A stretch of DNA of 64,000 nt from JALYYC01 sp039922495 (GTDB lineage: Bacteria > Chloroflexota > Dormibacteria > CF-121), in NCBI GenBank assembly GCA_039922495.1, contig JBDTEO010000010.1, forward strand, positions 1 to 64,000, given 5' to 3'. Below, in pieces: positions 50,839 to 59,075 of this stretch. Made by a program: the position numbers and the translations under genes. Under the pieces are notes generated by a model. The model searched no databases. It saw nothing but the letters and a program-made list of their open reading frames with translations, and had not been told where the DNA came from. Position 1 is the first letter of the stretch; every line of letters starts with the position of its first letter.

Positions 50839-51998
50839 CCGGACTCCCTCCCGCTGACGTTGGATGCTAGTGGATAGGCGAGCTCGTGTAGGCGTCGGGC
50901 GGTTTGCATCACGGATGCCTCACTGGCGGCAGCTTGCGAAAGACTGCCCTCGATCTGACTCAGCTCCCGGCTGACGCCCGGTGCCCGGCGGCTGATCGCC
51001 TCCTCGAAGCGATCAACGGGGACGCCGGCGCCAAGACCGACGCGCTCCGTGATGGCGCGACGGGTCGCCTGGACCAGCGTCTGCAGGGTAACGCTGCGAG
51101 CACCGGTGCGGTGCAGCAGGCCGCCGACCGCGGCCGCGTATTCCGCCGTCGATCGGTCGCGTCCGGGCGCGAGCGTGAGCTGCGGCCCGAAGGCGCGCCC
51201 GCGCAGGGCGACCCCCACGAAGATGATCAACACCCCCCAGAGCAGCCCGGCACCCCACGGCGTCGTCATCCAGGCCGTCTCGGGGGAGCCGGCGGCCGCC
51301 GCCCCGTGGTGAAACTCGTCAAACAGGACGCGACTCCCGGGCGGCGCCAGGGCAATCAGGTCAGCCGCAAACCGGCCATTGTCGGACTGGCCGAGGTAGC
51401 CATTACAGAGGATGAGTGGATCGGTCAGGGCAACGAGCTGGCCCTGGCCGACCGCCGTCCGTACGGCGATCACTTCCTTGCCGTCGTTTCGAAGCACCGG
51501 GACCTGGCTCGGCGCTGGGACGAATCTTTCCGTCGGGTCGCCACCAGAGACCTGCGTGACCCCTCCGAAAATCGGCGCCGAAGCGCTGGCAGTCCTTGAC
51601 GTAGGTCCATTGCCCGAGGACGCGGTTGTGGTCCGTTGGAGGCCGAACTGGGTGTCGAGCTGCGGCTCTGCGGTCTCGTCCGCATAGACGAGGACCCCGC
51701 CCGCCGATAGCCAGGTGTTGAGCTGCTGGGCCTCGGCAAAACTGAAGCCGCTGGTCTGGAGTGGGCTGAACACGAACAACAGGGCGGGACTTGACGGCAG
51801 CGTGAAGTCGCCTTCGACCGTGCCGGTCGGATGGCCCAGGGCCGCCGCATAGAGCCGAAGCGCCGAGGTGCCGTTCGCGGCATCACTGTCGGAGCGGTGC
51901 TCGGGGGAGTCGCCTCTCCCCGCCGGGCCACGGAGGAACACGAACACGGCAACCAGAAGGACGAGCCCGCCGAGCACCACCCAGCCCCGTCTCCTCAT
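50835..51998 (-). CDS. DUF4350-domain membrane protein
   Basis: 387 residues. TM helix at the N terminus (WVVLGGLVLLVAVFVFL), then the DUF4350 alpha/beta domain (NGTSALRLYAAALGHPTG, ALLFVFSPLQTSGFSFAEAQQLNTWLSAGGVLVYAD, RVLFDEFHHG), a second TM helix (GAGLLWGVLIIFVGVALRG), and a helical cytoplasmic tail of about 120 residues. Four-base overlaps on both sides place it between DUF4129 and MoxR. Function unknown; always part of this cluster type. Confidence 0.9.
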   Translation of the reverse strand: MRRRGWVVLGGLVLLVAVFVFLRGPAGRGDSPEHRSDSDAANGTSALRLYAAALGHPTGTVEGDFTLPSSPALLFVFSPLQTSGFSFAEAQQLNTWLSAGGVLVYADETAEPQLDTQFGLQRTTTASSGNGPTSRTASASAPIFGGVTQVSGGDPTERFVPAPSQVPVLRNDGKEVIAVRTAVGQGQLVALTDPLILCNGYLGQSDNGRFAADLIALAPPGSRVLFDEFHHGAAAAGSPETAWMTTPWGAGLLWGVLIIFVGVALRGRAFGPQLTLAPGRDRSTAEYAAAVGGLLHRTGARSVTLQTLVQATRRAITERVGLGAGVPVDRFEEAISRRAPGVSRELSQIEGSLSQAAASEASVMQTARRLHELAYPLASNVSGRESG

Positions 51999-52882
51999 GC
52001 GACCTCCCGCCGATAGGGAGCCGCCGCCTCGACCGCCCGCGCGTAGACGGACGCATCGACCGGACGGTGCCCGTAGATCCCTTCTTCGAAGGAGAGCAGC
52101 AGGGGCCGCAGGGATTCGGCCCGGGGCGATCGGGCAAACAGCTCCCGCACCGTAAACGGACTCCGCGCCCAGGTGTGCTCGCCGCTTATCCCAACGGCGA
52201 CCCCGGCGGCCAGCATCCGGAGGGCGGCACGGTAATCACCGGCTGCCGCCAGGCGGTCGGCCTCCATAAAGAAATCGGTCGGGGGACGGTGAACCGCTGC
52301 CGTCGGGCGTCGTCCGGGCTCTCGCCCGACCGGGCTCAGCGCGCTGCGTAACACAAGCACGACGATGCCGATGATCGTCAGCGCCAGCACCAGGAGGATC
52401 GGGATTCCGAGGTGCGTACTGGAGGCGCCCAGCCATAGCAGCCAATCGCGAATGAGGTTCTGGATGGTTTGCCGGATCTGGTCGAGGAGTGTCGGCTGGG
52501 TGGTCAGGCCGGCATAGCGCGACGATGCGAGGATCTGGTGGAGACGCTCCGCCGCCAGGGTCGGATCCGGGGTGTCGACCCGTGCCTGCAGCGTGGTGAA
52601 GAGCGCCGTGAGCCGCTGGTCGGCCAGGACCAGGCGCGGCGGTTCGGCCCGCAGGTCGGCGAGGATCTCCGGTTGGGTGTTGCCGGTCGCCGTGGTGAGA
52701 ACGCTGATCGCCTGGTCACGCGAAGGCGCGTCACCGCGCTCGGCAAACTGCACCAGGGTCAGCGCCCGGTGGATCGCATTGGTGTAATCGTCCGCCTCGC
52801 TCGCCGCGACCGGCCGGCTGGCGAGCACGACCACGATCAGCAGCGAGCCAAGGACCAGGAGTCCGGCCCGGGCCGGACTCAC
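51995..52882 (-). CDS. DUF4129-domain membrane protein
   Basis: 295 residues from the GTG at 52882, which directly follows the upstream stop and yields a clean signal peptide (VSPARAGLLVLGSLLIVVVLASRPVAA); the TTG at 52921 only adds upstream sequence. A helical extracytoplasmic domain of about 150 residues comes next, then a TM helix (ILLVLALTIIGIVVLVL) and the C-terminal DUF4129 domain (ADRLAAAGDYRAALRMLAAGVAV...WARSPFTVRELFARSP, FEEGIYGHRPVDASVYARAVEAA). Part of the MoxR operon; resembles the C-terminal part of transglutaminase-like membrane proteins. Confidence 0.9.
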   Translation of the reverse strand: MSPARAGLLVLGSLLIVVVLASRPVAASEADDYTNAIHRALTLVQFAERGDAPSRDQAISVLTTATGNTQPEILADLRAEPPRLVLADQRLTALFTTLQARVDTPDPTLAAERLHQILASSRYAGLTTQPTLLDQIRQTIQNLIRDWLLWLGASSTHLGIPILLVLALTIIGIVVLVLRSALSPVGREPGRRPTAAVHRPPTDFFMEADRLAAAGDYRAALRMLAAGVAVGISGEHTWARSPFTVRELFARSPRAESLRPLLLSFEEGIYGHRPVDASVYARAVEAAAPYRREVA

Positions 52883-52883
52883 T

Positions 52884-53756
52884 TTACGCCGGAGCAGCGC
52901 CTGGAGTGGTTTGCCGGGCAAGCTGGTCGAGGTCGACCCCTTCCTTGCGCACCCGGAGGTCGAGATAGAGCATGGTCATCGCAATCGGGCTGATCGCCCC
53001 GACGATGGCGCTGACCAGCGCGGTGACCACCGTGACGAGACCGGCCCGGAAGTCGGTTGTCAAGCCGGGCATGAGGGCCGCCATGCCGCCGAGCAGGGCG
53101 CCCAGGGCCGCCTGGATGATGCTCACGAGGATGGAGACCACGATCAGGATGCCAAGCGTACGCCACCAGTTTCCCTTGACCAGCGCCCAGCTGCGTCCGA
53201 GGGCCCGGGTCGGCCCGACGCGTTCGGCCAGCAGCGCCGGAAACGCGACGGCCCAACGGACCTCGATCCAGATGACGACCGGGATGGTGATGATCAGGGC
53301 GGCGGTTACCCCCACCAACAGGGCGATGATCAGGACGCCGAACAGGCCGAAGTAACGACGAAGGGTGCCGATCAGGACCGAGCCGATCGTCTCCACCGAG
53401 CCGGCGGCGAACGCGGTAGCCGCGTAGTAGACTGCCCCGACGCTGAAGGGAAGCAGGAGCAGCGTGATCGGGAAACTCAGCAGGTAGAGCGGGGACGAGC
53501 TGAATTGCTGCTGCTGGGACTGGATCCGTTGCAGCGCGGCCGGATCGTTCGCGTTCTGGGCAATTTGCTGCAGGTAGGTGAACGGGTTAGCCCGGTACGA
53601 CCCCGAGACGAGCGTGACGATCAGTCCGGGGAGGATAACGGCGAGGGCCACCCCAGCGATGACCGAGAAATGCCGGCGGTAGAGCTTGAAGGTCTCGTCG
53701 AGGAGCTCCCCCAGCGGCATCGGCCGAAGGCGAACCGGCGTCCCAGCGGTTGCCAC
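52884..53756 (-). CDS. Polytopic membrane protein (GPDPase_memb-like)
   Basis: 290 residues from the GTG at 53756 (VATAGTPVRLRPMPLGELLDETFKLYRRHF). About six TM helices; the opening LRPMPLGELLDETFKLYRRHFSVIAGVALAVILPGLIV and the WALVKGNWWRTLGILIVVSILVSII block recall the membrane domain of glycerophosphodiester phosphodiesterases and related uncharacterised proteins. First gene of the five-gene DUF4129-DUF4350-MoxR-DUF58 operon. The frame upstream to 53837 has no SD and is unlikely to be translated. Confidence 0.85.
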   Translation of the reverse strand: MATAGTPVRLRPMPLGELLDETFKLYRRHFSVIAGVALAVILPGLIVTLVSGSYRANPFTYLQQIAQNANDPAALQRIQSQQQQFSSSPLYLLSFPITLLLLPFSVGAVYYAATAFAAGSVETIGSVLIGTLRRYFGLFGVLIIALLVGVTAALIITIPVVIWIEVRWAVAFPALLAERVGPTRALGRSWALVKGNWWRTLGILIVVSILVSIIQAALGALLGGMAALMPGLTTDFRAGLVTVVTALVSAIVGAISPIAMTMLYLDLRVRKEGVDLDQLARQTTPGAAPA

Positions 53757-53811
53757 GGCGCCATGATGAGGCAAACCTAAGCGGCTGTCCAGCGGAAGGC
53801 CTCCGGGTCGC

Positions 53812-54036
53812 TCAGTTAGAGCAGGCGCAGCCTCCACCGCAACCGCACCCGCCGGCGCTGGCCCCGGTGGATTTCGTGGAGGTCGCGGTGCCGGTCACGG
53901 CAAAGGTCGAAAAGAGCGCCTTAGTGTTGGTGCCCTCACAGGACGGGCAGACCTGCCGGGCGTCCCGGCTGGCGTAGGTGCCGAAGACGTCGAACGTGTG
54001 GCGGCAGCTCAGACAGGAAAACTCGTAGATCGGCAC
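53812..54036 (-). CDS. FmdB-family zinc ribbon protein
   Basis: 74 residues. MPIYEFSCLSCRHTFDVFGTYASRDARQVCPSCEGTN has the two CxxC knuckles of the FmdB zinc ribbon. The tail is Gly/Cys-rich (GGCGCGGGCACSN), a common feature of the family. Small putative regulatory protein. Divergent from rsmG with only 17 bases between the starts. Confidence 0.92.
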   Translation of the reverse strand: MPIYEFSCLSCRHTFDVFGTYASRDARQVCPSCEGTNTKALFSTFAVTGTATSTKSTGASAGGCGCGGGCACSN

Positions 54037-54053
54037 CTGCTTATTGTAAGGAG

Positions 54054-54683
54054 GTGCCGAAGCCGGTGGAGCAGTATGCCCGGCTGCTGCTGGAGTGGAA
54101 CCGTACCGTCAACCTGACCGGCGCGCGGACCATGGACGCGGTCGAGGCCCACATCGCCGATGCGCATCGGTTGCTCGAGGTGACCTGGAATGGCGTCACG
54201 AACGTGATCGACATCGGAAGCGGCGGGGGGCTGCCGGCGGTTCCGCTGGCACTTCGCCTGCCGGCCGTCCAGTTCAGCCTGCTGGAGGCGAACGCCCGTA
54301 AGTGCGCCTTTCTGATGCACGTGGCCGCCACGCTCGGCATGCGAAATATCCAGGTTCTGATCGGGCGGGCCGAGGACCTGGCACGGGAGCCCGAGTTGCG
54401 AGAGCACTTCGACCGGGCGATCTCACGCGCCGTGGCCCAGCCCCCGATTCTGCTGGAGCTGGCCCTGCCGTTCGTTAGAACTGGTGGAGACCTGCTTGCG
54501 GAAGTCAGCGAACTCGATCCAGCGTCCCTTGCTGGGGTGGCCCGGTTGCTCGGCGGTGGCCCACCCCGTCTTCGGCGCGGACCGACCGATAAGGACTTTA
54601 CCCTCGAGGTCGAGAAGGTCGCGCCCACTCCCCCTGCCTATCCTCGACGGGTCGGCGTGCCGAACCGAAGGCCGCTGGCGTAA
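54054..54683 (+). CDS. rsmG: 16S rRNA (guanine-527-N7)-methyltransferase RsmG
   Basis: 209 residues. SAM-dependent enzyme methylating G527 of 16S rRNA. Seen: VEQYARLLLEWNRTVNLTGART, VIDIGSGGGLPAVPLALRLP (SAM site), SLLEANARKCAFLMHVAATLG, and FDRAISRAVAQPPILLELALPFV. AAGGAGG at 54048-54054 is too close to the GTG at 54054, so the GTG at 54066 may be the true start. The N terminus is short compared with other RsmG proteins. No gidA, parA or parB is adjacent, unlike many genomes. Confidence 0.94.
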   Translation: MPKPVEQYARLLLEWNRTVNLTGARTMDAVEAHIADAHRLLEVTWNGVTNVIDIGSGGGLPAVPLALRLPAVQFSLLEANARKCAFLMHVAATLGMRNIQVLIGRAEDLAREPELREHFDRAISRAVAQPPILLELALPFVRTGGDLLAEVSELDPASLAGVARLLGGGPPRLRRGPTDKDFTLEVEKVAPTPPAYPRRVGVPNRRPLA

Positions 54684-54712
54684 CTTCACCCCCGCGAGGG
54701 CGTTGTAACCAT

Positions 54713-55570
54713 ATGAGGTCGGCTCTCCGCCTGATCCCCCTGATGGTTGTCGGCGCTGTCGCGGCCTTCCTGCTGGTTGGGCCGCTGACGTCTTTTCTAA
54801 AGACTCCCGCCGTGGCGAGCCGGCCTCAACCCAGCGCCACCGCCAATCCGCACCCATCGCCAAGCAGCTGTCCGGCATCGCTCCCAATGCCGAAATCGCC
54901 AGCCGCGACGGCGTCGGTCGCGGCGCCGGCATTTCCAACCCCGGTGTGGGTGAACATCCCCCTCGGCGTCAACCTCAGGTCGGCCGCCTCCGCGTCGAGC
55001 ACGCGTCTCGCCACCCTTTCCCAGGGCACGCAGGCGGTGGCTGATCGCCGCGTCACGGACGCCGCCGGCGATCCCTGGTACCAGGTCAAGATCGGGAGCC
55101 AGCTCGGATTCGTACGCGCCGACTTCATGGCAACCACGCCACTCCATCCGGTGAGCGGGACCGGCTGGGCTCTGATGCTCCCACAGGATCTGGTTTCGAA
55201 GAGCACCGATCCGTCACTAACCACGGTGACACGCGCCGGCGACGATCTTCCCGTCCTGACGGTCCAGACCTCAAATACCGGTACCGTGCCACTTCCCGTA
55301 CCGGCCACCGTCCGATTCGATCTCGCGCCGGTCCAGGACCACAACGCGACCATCCAGGTCTGGAACTACACCGTGGTGGAGCAGGTCGCGCGAGTCGCCC
55401 TCGACACCTGCAAGGTTCCGACCGCCTGGGCCCGCGCGGATCAAGGCTGGCCCTACCAGGCGTCCGTCTTCGTGCACACGGCCACTCGCGACTACGAGTT
55501 CTATTTCCTGACCAACGATCCCTCGTCACCCCTGGTCAGACAGGTTCTGGACAGCGTCTCGCTAAGCTAG
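54713..55570 (+). CDS. Exported SH3b-domain protein
   Basis: 285 residues. N-terminal signal-anchor (LIPLMVVGAVAAFLLVGPLTSFL), a Pro/Ser/Ala-rich linker to about residue 80, a bacterial SH3 domain (VNLRSAASASSTRLATLSQGTQAVADRRVTDAAGDPWYQVKIGSQLGFVRADFM), then a unique C-terminal beta domain with a single Cys and TRDYEFYFLTNDPSSPLVRQVLDSVSL. Probably bound to the cell wall. No partner is evident; the methyltransferase gene follows four bases later. Confidence 0.82.
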   Translation: MRSALRLIPLMVVGAVAAFLLVGPLTSFLKTPAVASRPQPSATANPHPSPSSCPASLPMPKSPAATASVAAPAFPTPVWVNIPLGVNLRSAASASSTRLATLSQGTQAVADRRVTDAAGDPWYQVKIGSQLGFVRADFMATTPLHPVSGTGWALMLPQDLVSKSTDPSLTTVTRAGDDLPVLTVQTSNTGTVPLPVPATVRFDLAPVQDHNATIQVWNYTVVEQVARVALDTCKVPTAWARADQGWPYQASVFVHTATRDYEFYFLTNDPSSPLVRQVLDSVSLS

Positions 55571-55574
55571 GCAG

Positions 55575-56324
55575 GTGTCGGCACAACGCTGGGAACGGGC
55601 GGCGGAGCAGTACGCGACCGGCGAGCACAAGTCTGGCGATGAGCTGCGGGTCGCCGTCGAGTTCGCCACGCCGAAGAGAACCGATCGGGTCCTCGACATC
55701 GGCGCCGGGGCCGGCCACATGGCGCTGGCGATGGCGCCGAGGGTGGCGAACGTTGTCCTGACCGACCCGGTCGGCGCCATGCTCGATGCCGCGCGGCGAG
55801 TCTTCCAGCAGGCCGGGCAGACGAACGCCGACTACATCAAAGCGTCAGCGGAGGCGTTGCCCTTTGAGGCCGGCAGCTTTGACATCGTGACGACCCGGCT
55901 GGCGGCGCACCATTTCGACGACCTTGACCTCGCGATCCGTGAGGTCGGGCGCGTGCTCAAGCCATCCGGTCGCTTCATCTTCGTTGACACAGTTGCCCCG
56001 GACGATGCCGAAAGCGCCAACTTCCTGCACGGGGTCGAAACGCTGCGCGATCCAACCCACCGTCACACGCTGAACAAGGCAGAGTGGGTCCGACGCATTC
56101 AGTCGCAGGGGTTCACGGTTGAACGCAGCGCAATGGTCCGCAAGGCTCATCCGTTTGAGCCCTGGCTGGAACGGGGCGGCGAGGACGCCGCCACCATGGC
56201 CATGGTGCGCGAGCGGTTCGCGCGTGCGCCGTCCGCGCCAATGGCGGCGTTGGACATCGTGACCCGGAACGGCGCCGTCGTCTCATTCACGGACACGAAG
56301 CTGATCGTGTTGGCTCGCCGATAA
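55575..56324 (+). CDS. Class I SAM-dependent methyltransferase (UbiE-like)
   Basis: 249 residues, GTG start. VLDIGAGAGHMALAMAPRVANVVLTDPVGAMLDAARR contains motif I and the acidic strand-2 residue. FDIVTTRLAAHHFDDLDLAIREVGRVLKPSGRFIFVDTVAPDD is the motif II/III block of UbiE/Methyltransf_11 enzymes. The C-terminal part (VERSAMVRKAHPFEPWLERGG) is a substrate lid. Substrate unknown; quinone or small-molecule methylation is a family guess. Confidence 0.9.
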   Translation: MSAQRWERAAEQYATGEHKSGDELRVAVEFATPKRTDRVLDIGAGAGHMALAMAPRVANVVLTDPVGAMLDAARRVFQQAGQTNADYIKASAEALPFEAGSFDIVTTRLAAHHFDDLDLAIREVGRVLKPSGRFIFVDTVAPDDAESANFLHGVETLRDPTHRHTLNKAEWVRRIQSQGFTVERSAMVRKAHPFEPWLERGGEDAATMAMVRERFARAPSAPMAALDIVTRNGAVVSFTDTKLIVLARR

Positions 56325-56341
56325 AGGGGTTCCAACGTCGA

Positions 56342-57628
56342 TTACCGGCGCTGGGCTCGGTACAACACGTAGGTGGTGGTCAGATGGAGCGTCGCCAGGG
56401 CTTTCCCGGTTGTCGGATCGATTTCGAGCAAGGTTGAGCCACTCCAGGACGACGCGAACAGCTTTGCGCCGTCGTCACTCATCACCACGCTCTCAACGCC
56501 CTCGTCGCTGAACAATGTCCGGATCGGCTTGAGGCTCGGCAGCTCAATGGCGATGGTCCCGGCATCGGCAATGGCGATGAGCGTTTTCCCATCGGGAGCC
56601 ACGGCCGCAGAGCCGATTTGAACGCCCTTGGCGAGGGCGTCGGTGAAAAGGGCGGACGCCTGTGATTGTTGGCGCACCGGCGGCGTGAACGATGCCACCT
56701 GGCTGATTTCATTCGACGGCCCGTCCCCCGTGATGTCGACGCGGGCAACCTTGCCCAACGCGGGGTTCACCGCGAAGAGGTGGCTGCCGTCAGCCGTGAT
56801 GGCCAACGACCACATCACCTGCTCCTGCTGGGTACCGCCTGCCGGAAGATCGATGCACCACGCAAAGGTTTGGTCGAGGCTCAGCGCGTGGATGAAGGGG
56901 CCGGTTTTCTCGTTGATGTAGAGGCTGTATTGCCAGCTGCCGTCGGGCGCCGACACGCCGGAAATCCGGGTGCCGGTCATCGAGGCGCTCAAGATCTCCC
57001 GCTTGTCGACGATGATGGTCGGATTGAGGGAGCCAGTGGCAACGTCGTAGCGCCGGACCCGGTAATGGCCGGGTTGGGTTTTCGCGAGACTCTCGATCAG
57101 GTAGAGGCGACTCCCATCGTTGCTGACGGCATCGAAGGAGAGGTCGCCTGGCAGGACGATGCGCCGCGGGGCCTGGTTGAATGCAGTGACCACCAGCATG
57201 AAGCTCGTCTGCTTCGCCTCGCCCGAGCCCTGGAGCACCAGCCACTGCCCATTCGGCGAGAGCCCACCCGTCTGGCCCGTGGGGGAAGCAATCGGAAGGT
57301 CGAACCAGCCGTCGAATGAGACGTGCGAGGCTACCTTGCCCGTGTGTGTGTCAACCGCCTGTACGGTCGTCCGCTGCTTGTCGTGAGTCAGCGCATAGAG
57401 GCGCGACCAGTCCGGTGAGGGGGTGCCAAGCGGGAGGGATCGTTCGACCCGGCCACTGGCGGCGTCGAGCACGCTGATCGGTGCCCCTTCACGCCGCATG
57501 TCCACGGCAAACAGCCGGTAGCCGGATTGCCCCGTTTTTGCGGACGTCGTCACGCCGTTGGTTCCGCAGCCGGTCAGCGCGATCGATGCAACCGCCGTCG
57601 CCGCAACAAGCCCGTTGAGTGTTTTCAT
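56342..57628 (-). CDS. Beta-propeller lipoprotein
   Basis: 428 residues. Lipobox VASIALTGCGTNG, then repeated beta-propeller strands of the WD40/YVTN type: LFAVDMRREGAPISVLDAASGRV, LTHDKQRTTVQAVDTHTGKVASHV, LSPNGQWLVLQG, ITADGSHLFAVNPALGKVARVDI, VAPDGKTLIAIADAG, MSDDGAKLFASSWSGSTLLEIDPTTGKALA. Membrane-anchored, outward-facing; a ligand-sensing or scaffold role is likely. It lies downstream of the ECF sigma and its membrane partner on the same strand, with a 62-base gap. Confidence 0.85.
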   Translation of the reverse strand: MKTLNGLVAATAVASIALTGCGTNGVTTSAKTGQSGYRLFAVDMRREGAPISVLDAASGRVERSLPLGTPSPDWSRLYALTHDKQRTTVQAVDTHTGKVASHVSFDGWFDLPIASPTGQTGGLSPNGQWLVLQGSGEAKQTSFMLVVTAFNQAPRRIVLPGDLSFDAVSNDGSRLYLIESLAKTQPGHYRVRRYDVATGSLNPTIIVDKREILSASMTGTRISGVSAPDGSWQYSLYINEKTGPFIHALSLDQTFAWCIDLPAGGTQQEQVMWSLAITADGSHLFAVNPALGKVARVDITGDGPSNEISQVASFTPPVRQQSQASALFTDALAKGVQIGSAAVAPDGKTLIAIADAGTIAIELPSLKPIRTLFSDEGVESVVMSDDGAKLFASSWSGSTLLEIDPTTGKALATLHLTTTYVLYRAQRR

Positions 57629-57690
57629 GATTGACCCTCCGGCCCTTACTACACCGCTCGGCTCCCGTCGGTTCCCGACCGGCCGGGCCC

Positions 57691-58458
57691 TTAGTGCGTG
57701 CCGTTGGCGAGCGCGAGCGTTTGATCTTTGCCGAGGGCCGACTCAATCCGGATCAAGCGCGTCCCCTGGTTCCAGACGAGGCTATTGCCTGCCAGCCGAA
57801 AGCTATCCTGCTGCGGATCGCCATGCGGGTCGAGGAAGACAAAGTCGTGCGGCCTCCCACTGATCCAGTAGCCGGCATTGCCGCCGACCCGGACGGATTC
57901 GAGCGTGGCATCAGGGCCGAGCATCTTTATAAAGAAGTCGGGCTGGACCTTCCCTGGAAACTCGATCAGGAGCGCGCCGACGCCCGTTTCGGCGGTCAAA
58001 GGCAGATCGGCGCGCGGCGACCAGACGAGCGCCACGCCCTGACGCTCCGCCGGCTGGAGGAGGAAGACGGCGTCCGGCGGCCCGAGCGATTGCGGGTAGG
58101 CGATCGTATACGGGAGGGCCGCTTGCGCTTCGCCAAAGCTGACCTGGCGGCCAAGCGCGAGCCGCTGGGCGAGAGAACCGGCCGGGGAAGCGGTCGGCGT
58201 TGTCAGGCTCGGGACCCGCTCGATGAGGACGCCCCGCAAGCCAAAGAAGCCGGCGATCGCATCCCGAGTGGCCGGGAAGGCCAGCAGGCCTCCAATGGTG
58301 ACGATCAGGATGGCGGCCGCGATGGCCAGGTAGCGGGAATCGAAACGGCGGACCGCGGGACGCGCAAGCCGGGCGCCAACGGAGGCCGCGAGATCAGGGG
58401 TGTTCGGGTACTCGAGATCCCGACCAAGCGCCAGCAGTCGCGCTTCGAGGTCAGGCAT
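57691..58458 (-). CDS. Membrane protein partner of the ECF sigma factor (putative anti-sigma)
   Basis: 255 residues; the ATG at 58458 overlaps the sigma gene by eight bases. Cytoplasmic N terminus of about 45 residues (MPDLEARLLALGRDLEYPNTPDLAASVGARLARP), a TM helix (YLAIAAAILIVTIGGLLAF), and an extracytoplasmic domain of about 180 residues with FGEAQAALPYTIAYPQSLGPPDAVFLL and FFIKMLGPDATLESVRVGGNAGYWISGRPHDFVFLD, resembling DUF4367-like sensor domains. Gene order and topology are those of an anti-sigma factor, but the N domain lacks a clear zinc (ZAS) motif. Confidence 0.8.
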   Translation of the reverse strand: MPDLEARLLALGRDLEYPNTPDLAASVGARLARPAVRRFDSRYLAIAAAILIVTIGGLLAFPATRDAIAGFFGLRGVLIERVPSLTTPTASPAGSLAQRLALGRQVSFGEAQAALPYTIAYPQSLGPPDAVFLLQPAERQGVALVWSPRADLPLTAETGVGALLIEFPGKVQPDFFIKMLGPDATLESVRVGGNAGYWISGRPHDFVFLDPHGDPQQDSFRLAGNSLVWNQGTRLIRIESALGKDQTLALANGTH

Positions 58459-59011
58459 CCCGCTCTCCTAGCTGTTCCCGAAGCCGATCGAGCGCGCGCG
58501 ATAGTCGCGACTTCACGGTGCCCTGCGGCCAGCCCAGGACGTCCGCCGTCTCTTCCGAGGACAACTCCAGGAAGTACCGACAGGCGACAACGAGCCGATC
58601 CTCCTGGCGCAAGCTGTTGACGGCACGGAGGAGCTGCGCGCGCTCCTCCGTAGCCTCGGCCAGGCGTTCGGGTGATGGGGCCGCACCGCCCGTGCCCAGC
58701 TGGTCGGCGACACGCAAAGAGAGGTCGGTGCGCCGGCTGAGGCTGCGGCGCTGGTTGCGCGCCTCGTTGGCAACGATCTGCAGCACCCAGGGCTTAAACG
58801 GCGCACCGGGCCGGAAGCGCGAAAGGGCGCGGAACGCTTTCGTAAAACCTTCCTGGCAGGCGTCCTGCGCGTCCGCCTCGGAGCCCGCGATCAAATAGGC
58901 GGTTCGAAAAGCCATGGTTGAATATCGCTCCACAAGTTGCTCGTAAGCGTTGACATCGCCCGAACGCGCCCGATCGACGAGTTGTGATTCCTCCAGTGGA
59001 CGGCCCTCCAC
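58451..59011 (-). CDS. ECF-type RNA polymerase sigma factor
   Basis: 186 residues. Region 2: YEQLVERYSTMAFRTAYLIAGSEADAQDACQEGFTKAFRALSRF...PWVLQIVANEARNQRRS. Region 4: LRQEDRLVVACRYFLELSSEETADVLGWPQGTVKSRLSRALDRLREQLG. Both are complete. Translationally coupled to the membrane partner downstream, so probably activated by an extracytoplasmic signal. Its promoter targets cannot be read from this window. Confidence 0.95.
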   Translation of the reverse strand: MEGRPLEESQLVDRARSGDVNAYEQLVERYSTMAFRTAYLIAGSEADAQDACQEGFTKAFRALSRFRPGAPFKPWVLQIVANEARNQRRSLSRRTDLSLRVADQLGTGGAAPSPERLAEATEERAQLLRAVNSLRQEDRLVVACRYFLELSSEETADVLGWPQGTVKSRLSRALDRLREQLGERDA

Positions 59012-59075
59012 CCGAGTTGCTTCCTGCGAATCTATACGCTTGCCGAGCCCTGCTGGTTCCCGCGCCGGGCTTGGG

